Positions 16,874 through 25,387 are shown, counted from the first letter of the stretch. The stretch is DNA of 64,000 nt from CBDDIP01 sp965279405 (GCA_965279405.1 OZ257157.1:992001-1056000), one strand, 5' to 3'. The notes: generated by a model not told the origin, from the letters alone. Program-made: numbers and translations.

Positions 16874-17881
16874 TCAGTTCAACAGGGCGACGACGCCGTA
16901 GGTCAGTGCGGCGACCGCCGCGGATCCTGGGATGGTCAGCACCCACGCCCACATGACGCGGCGGGCGACGTTCCAGCGGACGGCCGACATGCGCTCGGCG
17001 GAGCCGACGCCGACGATCGCACCGGTGATCGTGTGCGTCGTGCTCACCGGGATGCCCTGGTAGCTGGCGAAGAACAAGGTGGCCGCGGCGGCCGACTCGG
17101 CGCACACGCCGCCCATCGGCTGCAGGCGGGTGAGCTTGGTGCCCATCGTGCGCACGATCCGCCATCCACCGAACATGGTGCCGAGGGCGATGGCGCCGTG
17201 ACATCCGAGCACGATCCACAGTGGCAACCCGTCGCTCGACTCGAGCACGTTCGGGTCGAGCTTCTTCGCACCGATGAGCAAGATGGCGATGATGCCCATC
17301 GTCTTCTGCGCGTCGTTGGCCCCGTGACCGAGGCTGAACGCCGCGGCGGACACGAGCTGCAGAGACCGGAACGTGCGGTTGACGCGACGTCGCTTGCGCG
17401 AGCGGTGCACCAGCCACATCACGATGATGATCAACGTGAAGCCGAGCAGCAGGCCGATCATCGGCGAGTAGAGGATGAACACGGCGGTGCGACGCAGCTT
17501 GTCGAGGTTGACCACGTGGCCGCCGCTCTTGGCGATTCCGGCGCCGACGACACCGCCGATCAGCGCATGCGACGACGAGGACGGCAAACCGAGCCACGCC
17601 GTGAGCACGTTCCAGAAGATCGCTCCAGCGAGCGCGGCGAACACCAACCCGACCGAGACCGCGCTGGAGTCGATGATCTTGGCGATCTCGTTGGCCACCT
17701 TGAGCGGTAGGACGAGGAAGGCGATGAAGTTGAAGCTCGCCGCCCACACCACCGCCTGCCATGGCTTGAGCACACGTGTCGCCACCACCGTGGCGATCGA
17801 GTTGGCAGCATCGTGGAAGCCGTTGACGAAGTCGAAGATCAAGGCGATCGCGACGACGATCACCACCATGGTGGTGGCCAT
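16874..17881 (-). CDS. pit: Low-affinity inorganic phosphate transporter (PiT family)
   Basis: 335 aa, about ten helices. PiT duplicated signatures are present: 'FDFVNGFHDAANSIATVVATR' near the N-terminus and 'SLGHGANDAQKTMGI' in the second half, with 'GLPSSSSHALIGG' and 'PVSTTHTITGAIVG'. These proteins import metal-phosphate using the proton gradient. The start is 3 nt after the stop of the PhoU-like gene, the standard partner of PiT in bacteria. Together they are a constitutive phosphate uptake pair, separate from the pst operon at 30.9-35.6 kb. Confidence 0.95.
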   Translation of the reverse strand: MATTMVVIVVAIALIFDFVNGFHDAANSIATVVATRVLKPWQAVVWAASFNFIAFLVLPLKVANEIAKIIDSSAVSVGLVFAALAGAIFWNVLTAWLGLPSSSSHALIGGVVGAGIAKSGGHVVNLDKLRRTAVFILYSPMIGLLLGFTLIIIVMWLVHRSRKRRRVNRTFRSLQLVSAAAFSLGHGANDAQKTMGIIAILLIGAKKLDPNVLESSDGLPLWIVLGCHGAIALGTMFGGWRIVRTMGTKLTRLQPMGGVCAESAAAATLFFASYQGIPVSTTHTITGAIVGVGSAERMSAVRWNVARRVMWAWVLTIPGSAAVAALTYGVVALLN

Positions 17882-17884
17882 GGG

Positions 17885-18502
17885 TCAGGCGTGCTTCACG
17901 GCGATCGACTGGATCACGTCGCTGGCCGTCTCCACCGCGTTGATGGCCCGCTCGACGGCCTCGACGATGTCCTTCCACTTGAGGATCTCGAGTGCCTCGT
18001 GCCGCCCGTTGAACAGCCCGGCCATGATCTGCCGATAGGTCGCGTCCGCCTCGCTCTCGAGGCGATCGATCTCGTCGAGCAGGCCCGGCAGCTCGGTCAG
18101 GGTGCGCAGCTTGGACACCAGCGTGACGTTGGCATCGGCGATCCGCCGCAGCAACGTCACCTGGTCGCTGAAGCCGGGCAGCACGCTGATCACGTGGTGC
18201 AGCAGGGCGAGGTCGGCGGCGGCGCGGGTCTCGTCGAGCACGTCGTCGAGCGAGTTGGCCAGCGCCTGGATGTCCTCGCGGTCGAACGGGGTGACGATCG
18301 AGGTCTCGAGTCGCGACCGCACGGATCGCATCACCTCGTCGCCGGCGCGTTCGGCAGCGACGATCGTCTCCACTCGTTCCGCCACGATCGGCAGCGTGGA
18401 CACCAGTTTCTCGAGCTGCTTGGCGGCGTCGGCGGCGAGCGTCGCCTGCTGATCGAACAGGGGGTAGAAGCCCTCGTCGCGAGGAATCAAGCGGAATCGC
18501 AT
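17885..18502 (-). CDS. DUF47/PhoU-like phosphate transport regulator
   Basis: 205 aa, all-helical, similar to the TIGR00153/DUF47 family: 'RFRLIPRDEGFYPLFDQQATLAADAAKQLEKL', 'ERAGDEVMRSVRSRLETSIVTPFDREDIQALANSLDDVLDE'. The E-x-x-x-D pairs resemble metal-binding positions of PhoU repeats. Members accompany PiT transporters and modulate them. It is the first gene of the operon that runs through pit to truA; its promoter should lie between here and the repeat array at 18614. Confidence 0.9.
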   Translation of the reverse strand: MRFRLIPRDEGFYPLFDQQATLAADAAKQLEKLVSTLPIVAERVETIVAAERAGDEVMRSVRSRLETSIVTPFDREDIQALANSLDDVLDETRAAADLALLHHVISVLPGFSDQVTLLRRIADANVTLVSKLRTLTELPGLLDEIDRLESEADATYRQIMAGLFNGRHEALEILKWKDIVEAVERAINAVETASDVIQSIAVKHA

Positions 18503-18613
18503 GTGAACGAGTCACTCCGTCAGGTCGGGGGAACGGCCGGGCGCACCATAACGCAGCGCGCCGGATCAGTTCACCTGCCGGACACCTGCCGTTCAGGTTC
18601 AGCCCGAGCGCGC

Positions 18614-18855
18614 CAACCGAGTACCCAAGGCGCGCCCACCGCGCGTTCAGTACTCGGACCGAGCCCAACCGAGTACCCAAGGCGCGGTGAGTACTCGGGT
18701 CGGGTAACCGAGTACCCGAGGCGCGGTCAGCGCGCGTTCGGTACTCGGGTCGGGTCAACCGAGTACCCGAGGCGCGGTCAGCGCGCGTTCAGTACGCGGG
18801 TCGGGTCAACCGAGTACCCGACGCGCGGTCAGCGCGCGTTCAGTACTCGGGTCGG
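18614..18855. repeat. Five-copy tandem hairpin array, period about 51 bp
   Basis: Units begin with (C)AACCGAGTACCC at 18614, 18666, 18705, 18756 and 18807 (spacings 52, 39, 51, 51; the second unit is shortened by about 12 bp). Each unit has complementary arms CCGAGTAC and GTACTCGG around a GC-rich middle (GCGCGGTCAGCGCGCG), so each folds into a hairpin. Copies 3-5 are nearly identical, which suggests recent expansion. The array fills the 366-bp gap between rplQ and the PhoU-like gene, both on the minus strand. The remaining bases show nothing recognisable. Confidence 0.9.
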
Positions 18856-18868
18856 ATCAGGGGGCTCG

Positions 18869-19243
18869 TCAGACGAGTTCGATGCGCGCCATGGGGGCGT
18901 TGTCGCCCTGGCGCGGGCCGAGCTTGAGGATGCGCAGGTATCCACCGTTGCGGTCCTCGTAGCGCGGGGCGACGTCGTTGACCAGCTTGTGGGTCATCTC
19001 CTTGTCGCCCAGGTAGCCCTGGATCTGACGGATCCGGTGGACGCGCAGCGAGCTGCCTTCGTCCTGGGCCTTCTTGGCCTTGGTGATCAGCTTCTCGGCG
19101 ATCGGACGCAGCGCCTTGGCCTTGGCCTCGGTGGTGACGATCGTCTCGGCGGCGATCAGCGACGCGGCCAAGTTGGCCATCATCAGCTTCTGGTGTTGCG
19201 AGCTGCCGCCGAAATTGCGGGCTCGGCGCGGGGTTGCGGGCAT
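18869..19243 (-). CDS. rplQ: 50S ribosomal protein L17
   Basis: 124 aa. 'MPATPRRARNFGGSSQHQKLMMANLAASLI' and 'ETIVTTEAKAKALRPIAEKLIT' are typical of L17, which sits near the peptide exit tunnel. It is the last gene of the infA-rpmJ-rpsM-rpsK-rpsD-rpoA-rplQ operon, 18 nt after rpoA. The common 'LGRxxxHR' N-terminal signature is altered to an 'ARNFGGSSQHQ' form. Confidence 0.95.
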   Translation of the reverse strand: MPATPRRARNFGGSSQHQKLMMANLAASLIAAETIVTTEAKAKALRPIAEKLITKAKKAQDEGSSLRVHRIRQIQGYLGDKEMTHKLVNDVAPRYEDRNGGYLRILKLGPRQGDNAPMARIELV

Positions 19244-19261
19244 GTCTCGATGTCTCCTGGG

Positions 19262-20194
19262 TCAGCCGCGAAGCGTGAGGCCGCGCTCGTCGAGCTTCTG
19301 CTTCACTTCGTCGAGGCTCTTCTGCCCGAAGTTGGTGATGTTCAGCAGGTCGTCTTCGGTCTTGGTGAGCAGTTCGCCGACGGTGTTGATCTGCGCACGC
19401 TTGAGGCAGTTGCGCGGACGCTCCGACAGGTCGAGGTCTTCGATCGGCAGGTCGAGGTCGGGCGACGAGGTGGCCGTGCTGGCAACTTCGCCGAGCTCGA
19501 GGCCCTGCGGCTCGTCGCTCAGGTTGGCGACCAGATCGACCAGCGAGCGCAGCGTCGCGCCGGCCGAGGCCAGGGCTTCACGCGGCGACACGGAGCCGTC
19601 GGTCTCGATGTCCAGGATGAGGCGCTCGTAGTTCGTGCTCTGCTCGACGCGGGTCGGCTCGATCTCGAACATGACGCGACGCACCGGCGAGAAGATCGCA
19701 TCGATCGGCACGACGCCGATGGTGCGGTTCTGCGTCTCGCGGTCGCTCGACAGGTAGCCACGGCCACGGCCGACGGTGAGGTCCACGGCGAGGCGGCCCT
19801 TCGCGTTCAGCGTGGCGATGTGCTGCTCGCCGTTGAGGATCTCGATCTCCGTCGGGCACTTGATGTCCGCCGCAGTGATCGTCGCCGGGCCACGCACGTC
19901 GAGGCGCAACGTGATCTCGTCATCGCTCGAGCTGGTCAGCACGACGTCCTTGATGTTGAGGATGATGTCGGTGACGTCCTCGGTGATGCCGGCGATCGTG
20001 TCGAACTCGTGCAGCGCATCGTCGAAGCGGACGGCCGTGATGGCCGCGCCCGGGATGCTGGACAGCAGGGTGCGACGCAGGGAGTTGCCGATGGTGTGAC
20101 CGAAGCCGGGCTCGAGCGGGCCCACGGCGAACCGCTGGCGGTTCGGGTGGTCTTCGCCCTGTGCTTCGACGGTGGGACGCTGGATGACGAGCAT
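19262..20194 (-). CDS. rpoA: DNA-directed RNA polymerase subunit alpha
   Basis: 310 aa. N-terminal dimerisation domain: 'FAVGPLEPGFGHTIGNSLRRTLLSSIPGAAITAVRFDDALHEF'. C-terminal domain after ~230: 'LDLSERPRNCLKRAQINTVGELLTKTEDDLLNITNFGQKSLDEVKQKL', the helix-hairpin-helix fold that contacts UP elements and activators. Slightly short because the acidic tail is missing. Standard place between rpsD and rplQ. Confidence 0.97.
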   Translation of the reverse strand: MLVIQRPTVEAQGEDHPNRQRFAVGPLEPGFGHTIGNSLRRTLLSSIPGAAITAVRFDDALHEFDTIAGITEDVTDIILNIKDVVLTSSSDDEITLRLDVRGPATITAADIKCPTEIEILNGEQHIATLNAKGRLAVDLTVGRGRGYLSSDRETQNRTIGVVPIDAIFSPVRRVMFEIEPTRVEQSTNYERLILDIETDGSVSPREALASAGATLRSLVDLVANLSDEPQGLELGEVASTATSSPDLDLPIEDLDLSERPRNCLKRAQINTVGELLTKTEDDLLNITNFGQKSLDEVKQKLDERGLTLRG

Positions 20195-20227
20195 GGAGGT
20201 GCCTCTGAGTGCGGGAGAAAGCTGGTG

Positions 20228-20845
20228 TTACTTGGAGTAGAGCTCGACGATGAGCGACTCACGGACGGGGACGTCGATGTGGTCCCGCTCGGGAAGGGTG
20301 CGAACGGTGACCTGACGGCCACCCTCACCCGTCTCGAGCCAACCGACGACGGACCGGTCGAGCACATCGATGTTGTGCTGGATGATGATCATCTCACGGG
20401 CCTTCGGCGACAGGCTGACGACGTCGCCACGCTTGACGCGGAAGCTGCGGATGTCGACGCGCTTGCCGTTGACCTGGATGAGGCCGTGGCTGACGAACTG
20501 ACCGGCCTGCGGACGGGTGCTGGCCCAGCCGGCGCGGTAGACGACGTTGTCGAGGCGCTGCTCGAGCAGGCGCAACAGGTTCTCACCCGTGGGGCCCTGC
20601 AGGCGGACGGCCTCGTCGTAGGTGCGCTTGAACTGGCGCTCGAGGACGCAGTAGATGTACTTCGCCTTCTGCTTCTCCTGCAGCTGGGCGAGGTACTCGC
20701 TGCCGGCGTTGCGGCGACGGGTGCGGCCGTGCGCGCCAGGCGGGAACGGACGACGCTCGAGAGCCTTGCGGCCCTTCTCGTTCTCATAGATGTTGGTGCC
20801 GAGGCGACGCGAGATGCGCACCTTCGGGCCGGTGTAACGAGCCAT
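20228..20845 (-). CDS. rpsD: 30S ribosomal protein S4
   Basis: 205 aa. 'MARYTGPKVRISRRLGTNIYE' at the start, then the S4 RNA-binding domain 'RLDNVVYRAGWASTRPQAGQFVSHGLIQVNGKRVDIRSFRVKRGDVV'. No zinc-binding Cys cluster, so it is the Cys-free form. S4 nucleates 16S rRNA assembly and is the usual autogenous repressor of this operon. Four nt downstream of rpsK. Confidence 0.97.
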   Translation of the reverse strand: MARYTGPKVRISRRLGTNIYENEKGRKALERRPFPPGAHGRTRRRNAGSEYLAQLQEKQKAKYIYCVLERQFKRTYDEAVRLQGPTGENLLRLLEQRLDNVVYRAGWASTRPQAGQFVSHGLIQVNGKRVDIRSFRVKRGDVVSLSPKAREMIIIQHNIDVLDRSVVGWLETGEGGRQVTVRTLPERDHIDVPVRESLIVELYSK

Positions 20846-20849
20846 GGGA

Positions 20850-21248
20850 TCAGGTCCTGCGACGCTTCGGCTGGCGGCAGCCGTTGTGGGGTACGGGGGT
20901 GACGTCCTTGATCGAGGTGACCTCGATGCCGGTGCTCTGGATGCTGCGCACGGCGGTGTCGCGGCCGGAACCGGGACCCTTCACCTGCACTTCGACGCGG
21001 CGCAGGCCGTGCTCCATCGCGGCGCGGGCTGCCTTCTCGGCGGCCATCTGCGCGGCGAACGGGGTGCTCTTGCGCGAGCCCTTGAAGCCGACACCACCGG
21101 AGCTGGCCCAGGAGATGACGTTCCCCTCGGTGTCGGTGATGGAGACGATGGTGTTGTTGAACGAGCTCTTGATGTGAACCACACCAACGGTGACGTTCTT
21201 GCGCTCGCGCTTGCGGGGGCGGCGTCCGCCCGGCTTCGGCTTCGCCAT
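20850..21248 (-). CDS. rpsK: 30S ribosomal protein S11
   Basis: 132 aa. 'GVVHIKSSFNNTIVSITDTEGNVISWASSGGVGFKGSRKSTPFAAQMAAEKAA' and C-terminal 'DVTPVPHNGCRQPKRRRT' are clear S11 marks; the protein sits on the small-subunit platform. Two nt separate it from rpsM. Confidence 0.97.
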   Translation of the reverse strand: MAKPKPGGRRPRKRERKNVTVGVVHIKSSFNNTIVSITDTEGNVISWASSGGVGFKGSRKSTPFAAQMAAEKAARAAMEHGLRRVEVQVKGPGSGRDTAVRSIQSTGIEVTSIKDVTPVPHNGCRQPKRRRT

Positions 21249-21250
21249 GG

Positions 21251-21631
21251 CTACTTCCTCACTGCCTTCTTCTTGTTGGCCACGGTCTTCTTGGGGCCCT
21301 TGCGGGTGCGAGCGTTGGTGTGGGTGCGCTGTCCGCGCACGGGCAGGCCCTTGCGGTGGCGCACGCCCTGGTAGCAGCCGATCTCGATCTTGCGCTTGAT
21401 GTCCTGAGCGACATCGCGACGCAGGTCGCCTTCGACGGAGATGTTGGCATCCACCCAGGCGCGGATCTTGTTGATCTCTTCCTCGGTGAGGTTGCGGACT
21501 CGCTCGTTCGGGTTCAGACCCGTGTCGGCGCAGATCTTCTGGGCGGTCGGCTTGCCGATGCCGAAGATGTAGGTGAGGGCGATCTCCAGCCGCTTCTCGC
21601 GGGGGATGTCGACGCCGGAAATACGTGCCAT
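21251..21631 (-). CDS. rpsM: 30S ribosomal protein S13
   Basis: 126 aa. 'MARISGVDIPREKRLEIALTYIFGIG', 'GCYQGVRHRKGLPVRGQRTHTNARTRKGPKK' and a lysine-rich tail identify S13, which contacts the P-site tRNA and L5 across the subunit interface. 25 nt downstream of rpmJ. Confidence 0.97.
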   Translation of the reverse strand: MARISGVDIPREKRLEIALTYIFGIGKPTAQKICADTGLNPNERVRNLTEEEINKIRAWVDANISVEGDLRRDVAQDIKRKIEIGCYQGVRHRKGLPVRGQRTHTNARTRKGPKKTVANKKKAVRK

Positions 21632-21656
21632 CGGTGGTGGTTCCTCGACTGCTCTC

Positions 21657-21770
21657 TCAGCCCTGACGCTGCTTGTGACGCGGGTTCTCGCAGATCACCA
21701 TGACGCGCCCGTGCCGGCGGATGACCTTGCACTTCTCACAGATCTTCTTGACGCTGGGACGGACCTTCAT
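21657..21770 (-). CDS. rpmJ: 50S ribosomal protein L36
   Basis: 37 aa, start ATG at 21770: 'MKVRPSVKKICEKCKVIRRH' then 'GRVMVICENPRHKQRQG'. The Cys-x2-Cys ... Cys ... His set of the zinc-ribbon form (C+) is present. Too short for a routine gene scan but certain by sequence and by position between infA and rpsM. Confidence 0.95.
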   Translation of the reverse strand: MKVRPSVKKICEKCKVIRRHGRVMVICENPRHKQRQG

Positions 21771-21803
21771 GGGTGACCTTGTTCTTTCGACTTGCTCGGC
21801 TTG

Positions 21804-22028
21804 TTACTTGTATCGATACGTGATGCGACCCCGGGTGAGGTCGTACGGGGTGAGCTCCACCTGCACCTTGTCGCCGGGCAGGATGCGGATGTAGTGCATC
21901 CGCATCTTTCCGGAGATGTGCGCCAACACCTTGTGGCTGTTCTCGAGCTCGACTCGGAACATGGCGTTGGGCAACGACTCGAGGATCGTGCCTTCGAGCA
22001 CGATGGCGTCGTCTTTGGGCTTGGGCAG
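21804..22028 (-). CDS. infA: Translation initiation factor IF-1, apparent CTG start
   Basis: 74 aa with the complete IF-1 OB fold: 'VLEGTILESLPNAMFRVELENSHKVLAHISGKMRMHYIRILPGDKVQVELTPYDLTRGRITYRYK'. Homologues begin 'MxKKDG/DAI', which aligns with CTG-CCC-AAG-CCC-AAA-GAC at 22028. No ATG, GTG or TTG lies in this frame between the required start and a point about 30 codons upstream. AAGGGAG is 7 nt before the CTG, so CTG is the likely initiator. Only a TTG ~30 codons upstream, without ribosome-binding site, is an alternative. First gene of the infA-rplQ operon; its leader and promoter must lie in 22029-22212, where no other element was recognised. Confidence 0.9.
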   Translation of the reverse strand: MPKPKDDAIVLEGTILESLPNAMFRVELENSHKVLAHISGKMRMHYIRILPGDKVQVELTPYDLTRGRITYRYK

Positions 22029-22212
22029 AGGACTCTCCCTTGGAACGCAGGAATGGAAACGGTGAAACAGAGCGACCGCGAGTGCTGCGCACGCGCAGGG
22101 GCGCTCAGGGCCGAGGAGCAATGCTAGCGGCTGTGACGAAGAACGCCAAGTGCCTCGCGCGGTGTGCCTAGGATCGTTCGTTCGGTCCCGCGACGTTGCG
22201 TTCCGCCCCTGG

Positions 22213-23823
22213 TCAGGGGTCTGATGCCTTCGACGGCGGCGGCGCGAGCAGCGGTGCGTCGCCCGTCGGCACCCACTCGTAGACGACGGCGAACACGACA
22301 TCGCGGACCTGCACCCACTCACCACCGGCGTAGGAGGTGTGCGCGATGGCGTCCAGCACGTCGTGTCCGGCGGAGTCGGACCACGTCAGCAAGACGATGA
22401 AGTCGAAGCGTCCGGCGGGGTCGCTGGTGATCCGCTCGAAGTCGCGATCCTCCGGAGCGATGAAGCGATCAGGGTGATCGGAGAGCAGCAAGGGCACCGA
22501 CAGCGACTGCGTGGCGGCGAGCGAGCCGGCGGCCAGCAGCGGGTCGAGCTCGCGACGCAGGTCGCGATACGGCCGCAGATCACCGGCGTAGACGATGTCC
22601 GGACCGTCCTCGGGGACGAACGGCTGCACCGTGCTCTTACCGAGCAGTGGGCCGAAGAAGGCGAACTCGCCTTCGGCGTAGGCGTAGCGGCGAGTCGACA
22701 GCAGGAGGCTGCCGGTGATCGAGCCGATGACGAGCGCGGCGACGCCGAGGTAGCCGAGCGTGCGCGTCGCCGGCCGGTCGGCGCCGGCGCGCAGCACCCA
22801 CATGACGCAGGCGATCGCCAGCACGGGGGTCAGGACGTAGAAGCGCGGCACGCCCCAGCTGGATCCGCCGTGCATCTGCACGGTGACGACGGCGGGGATC
22901 GCCAGCGTGGCGCCGAGCACGCCGATCGAGGTGCGCCACCGTCGCGGCACGGTCGCTGCGCCGACGACGCTGAGCACCAGCGACGGCGCCAGCGCCAGGA
23001 GGACGAGGCCGGTGTACGTGGCGAGCGACAGCAGACCGCGGTCGCTCGGCAGCCAGGCCGCGGCGGCCGGGGTGCTCGTCGTGCCGGCGTTGGCCGTGTG
23101 CCACCAGTAGAGGGCGTCGTCCATGATCAGGCTGGAGGCCAGCGTCCACCACGCGAACACGACCACGGCCGGGGCGAGGGCGATGATCACCTGTGCGACG
23201 CGACGCCCGCGCTCGGCGCACAGTGCGACGACGATGCCGAGGACGGGCAGCAGCACGAGTGTCTCGAAGCGGGTCATCATCGCTCCGCCGAGCGCGAGGC
23301 CGAACAGCACGAGGCTGTTCGTGCGGCCGTCGTTGCGCCACCGCAGGAAGCCGAGGATCGTCAGCAGGAGGAAGCACGCGAACGTGCTCTCGCTCATCCC
23401 GTTGGCGCCCATGTAGACGGTGATCGGGCTGAGGACGTAGACGACGCAGATCACCGCCGTCAGCGACGTGGACAGCTTGAGGACGGCGCCGAGGCGGGCG
23501 AGCACGAGCACCGATGCGGCGGCGAAGAACGCCGACGTCATCGGTCCGGCGAGGATCGCCTGGTGGAACGGCTCGGCGAGGATCACGAACGGGATGCGCG
23601 ACCACGTCGGCAGCGGCATCCAGTAGAAGCCCATCGCCCCGAGGTGCGGGTCGCGGGAGAAGACCATCTGCTTCGCGTAGAGGGTACGGAACAGCGAGTC
23701 CTTGATCGCGTAGTTGCGCACGTTCTGCAACCACCATCCGACGACGCTGCACTGCACGAAGCACCAGAGCGCGAGCCACCGTGGCCAGGTCGGCGCCGCT
23801 GCGCGCTTCGTCGCGGCGATCAC
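22213..23823 (-). CDS. Polytopic membrane glycosyltransferase (GT39/GT83-like, hypothetical)
   Basis: 536 aa, about 11-12 hydrophobic helices followed by a soluble C-terminal region of ~130 residues. The first periplasmic loop holds 'NYAIKDSLFRTLYAKQMVFSRDPHLGAMGFYWMPLPTW', with acidic residues like those of GT-C lipid-linked sugar transferases. 'SSWGVPRFYVLTPVLAIA' is the helix-loop typical of that class. GTG at 23823 overlaps the stop of the upstream GT2 gene (GTGA), so the start is well fixed. Coupled with two GT2 genes, it probably moves a polyprenyl-phosphate-linked sugar onto an envelope glycan or protein. Confidence 0.75.
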   Translation of the reverse strand: MIAATKRAAAPTWPRWLALWCFVQCSVVGWWLQNVRNYAIKDSLFRTLYAKQMVFSRDPHLGAMGFYWMPLPTWSRIPFVILAEPFHQAILAGPMTSAFFAAASVLVLARLGAVLKLSTSLTAVICVVYVLSPITVYMGANGMSESTFACFLLLTILGFLRWRNDGRTNSLVLFGLALGGAMMTRFETLVLLPVLGIVVALCAERGRRVAQVIIALAPAVVVFAWWTLASSLIMDDALYWWHTANAGTTSTPAAAAWLPSDRGLLSLATYTGLVLLALAPSLVLSVVGAATVPRRWRTSIGVLGATLAIPAVVTVQMHGGSSWGVPRFYVLTPVLAIACVMWVLRAGADRPATRTLGYLGVAALVIGSITGSLLLSTRRYAYAEGEFAFFGPLLGKSTVQPFVPEDGPDIVYAGDLRPYRDLRRELDPLLAAGSLAATQSLSVPLLLSDHPDRFIAPEDRDFERITSDPAGRFDFIVLLTWSDSAGHDVLDAIAHTSYAGGEWVQVRDVVFAVVYEWVPTGDAPLLAPPPSKASDP

Positions 23824-25310
23824 GCCGGCACCGGATCGACGACGGCCGGCTCGGCCTGCCGGCTGAGGCCGTGCTCGGTCTTCTCCCAGTAGTCCGGGTT
23901 GACCACGAGCTGGAGGATCGCCTTCACCGCGGCGAGCGACATCATCGCCCAGTACACCGGCAGCAGCAGTGCGGCGCGGAACACCCGCTTCAGACCGAGG
24001 TCGAAGGCCATCGCCAGGTTGAGGTAGTAGAGCAGGCTGTTGCCGACGATCCACACCAGCAGGCCCGAGTAGTAGATCGGTGCGGGCATCACGTCGATGA
24101 GGAACTGCGGCTGGAGCATGAACCACAGCAGCAGCAGGAACCAGCTCACCGGGTTCAGCAGAGCGAGCAGCGGCGTGCCGCCGACGAAGCAGTTAAAGCG
24201 GATGAAGTTGACGAAGCCGAGCTCGCGCACCAGCTGCACCGGGTGGCGCATGTGCACCAACCACGTCTGCGCGTAGCCCTTGTACCAACGTGACCGTTGC
24301 TTGATCCAGTTGACGAAGTCGACGTTCGCCTCTTCCTCGGTGATCGAGTCGAGCACGGCGACTCGGTAACCGCGGCGACGCAGCCGCACGCCGAGGTCGG
24401 CGTCCTCGGTGACGTTGTACGGGTCCCAGGCGAACAGCCCGGTGAGCAGCTCGCGGCGCATGTGGTTCGACGTGCCACCGAGCGGGATCGCTGCATCGAC
24501 GGCCGCCAGGCCCGGCAGGAACTGGCGGAACCACATCGCGTACTCGGTGGCGAACCAGCGAGTGATGATGTTCTCGTCGGCGTTGAAGAACGCGAGCTCG
24601 GCCTGCACGCACGCCACCTCCGGCCCGCACGCAGCGAACGTCGCGGCCACCTTGCGCAGCTGTTGCGGTTCGGGCCGATCCTCGGCGTCGTAGATCGTGA
24701 TGATGTCCCCGGTCGCCCGGTTGAGCGCGTAGTTGAGCGCCTTGGGCTTCGTGCGCGGCTGGGACGGCGGGATGAGCACGATCTCCACGTGGTCCTCCAT
24801 CGCGTGCGCGTGCGCAGCGGCGATGGTCTCGTCGTCGTCGGCCTCCAGGAGGAGCAGGATCTGCAGCAGCTCCTTCGGGTAGTCGAGCGCGGCGAGGTTG
24901 CTCATCAAGGTCGGGAGCACGTCGGGTTCCTTGTACGCCGGCACGAAGATCGTGAACGTCGGCAACGTCGCCGGATCGAGTGCGGCGAGCTCGTCGCCCG
25001 AGAACTGGAAGCGCCCGTCGGCGCTCGCTCGCAGGCTGAGATCGAGCCGCATCCACAGCGCACCCGCGTAGAGCGCGATGAGCAACGCCATCAGGCTCGT
25101 CCCGATCACGACGGGGACGAACGCGAAGCCGCCGACGAGCACGACCACCAGCACCGCGAACCCCACTGCCTGACGGCGGCTGAGACGCCGTCGGGCCGAC
25201 AGCACCGGGTGGCTGCGCTGCAGGCCGTTGACGCTCCAGTCGAGCTGTTCGGCGTCGGCAGGAGCCAGCGGTGAGACATCGGGCGCTGGCGCGGACATGG
25301 CGGACGTCAT
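23820..25310 (-). CDS. Membrane GT2 glycosyltransferase, processive-synthase type
   Basis: ~496 aa. A pair of N-terminal helices, a cytoplasmic GT2 domain, then about four C-terminal helices. Catalytic motifs: 'IFVPAYKEPDVLPTL', 'ADDDETI', 'IYDAEDRPEP' (DxD), 'TEDADLGVRLRRRGY' (acid base), and 'KQRSRWYKGYAQT' (QxxRW), the set of cellulose/hyaluronan/N-acetylglucosaminyl synthases. ATG at 25310 is chosen; TTG at 25328 and ATG at 25298 are also in frame and no ribosome-binding site decides. Overlaps the next glycosyltransferase by GTGA. Likely makes or extends an envelope polysaccharide. Confidence 0.85.
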   Translation of the reverse strand: MTSAMSAPAPDVSPLAPADAEQLDWSVNGLQRSHPVLSARRRLSRRQAVGFAVLVVVLVGGFAFVPVVIGTSLMALLIALYAGALWMRLDLSLRASADGRFQFSGDELAALDPATLPTFTIFVPAYKEPDVLPTLMSNLAALDYPKELLQILLLLEADDDETIAAAHAHAMEDHVEIVLIPPSQPRTKPKALNYALNRATGDIITIYDAEDRPEPQQLRKVAATFAACGPEVACVQAELAFFNADENIITRWFATEYAMWFRQFLPGLAAVDAAIPLGGTSNHMRRELLTGLFAWDPYNVTEDADLGVRLRRRGYRVAVLDSITEEEANVDFVNWIKQRSRWYKGYAQTWLVHMRHPVQLVRELGFVNFIRFNCFVGGTPLLALLNPVSWFLLLLWFMLQPQFLIDVMPAPIYYSGLLVWIVGNSLLYYLNLAMAFDLGLKRVFRAALLLPVYWAMMSLAAVKAILQLVVNPDYWEKTEHGLSRQAEPAVVDPVPA

Positions 25311-25363
25311 TGTTGCGAGGGGGACCAACAGGTGAACAGCAGGGGCGACCTCATTCGGCCACC

Positions 25364-25385
25364 GTTCACCGCACGTTCAGGGAGG
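25364..25385 (+). promoter_or_regulatory. PHO-box-like 11-nt direct repeat
   Basis: Two adjacent 11-mers, GTTCACCGCAC and GTTCAGGGAGG, fit the actinobacterial PhoP box pattern (11-nt units beginning GTTCA). They lie in the short gap between two GT2 genes but read on the opposite strand, so the functional meaning is doubtful. Another GTTCACC on the minus strand is at about 25328-25336. Confidence 0.3.
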
Positions 25386-25387
25386 GG

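Noticed and set aside
17813..20902. Plus-strand frame with a repeated 'STEYPRRGQRAF' peptide as a repeat protein
   Set aside because: The peptide repeat comes from reading through the intergenic hairpin array; the rest is antisense to rpoA, rplQ and the PhoU-like gene.
22029..22325. ATG start far upstream for infA
   Set aside because: It would add ~99 residues overlapping the next gene, without ribosome-binding site; IF-1 is always about 73 aa.
25364..25385. PHO box as promoter of the glycosyltransferase operon
   Set aside because: It reads on the opposite strand to the genes and lies inside a coupled operon; kept only as a low-confidence site.
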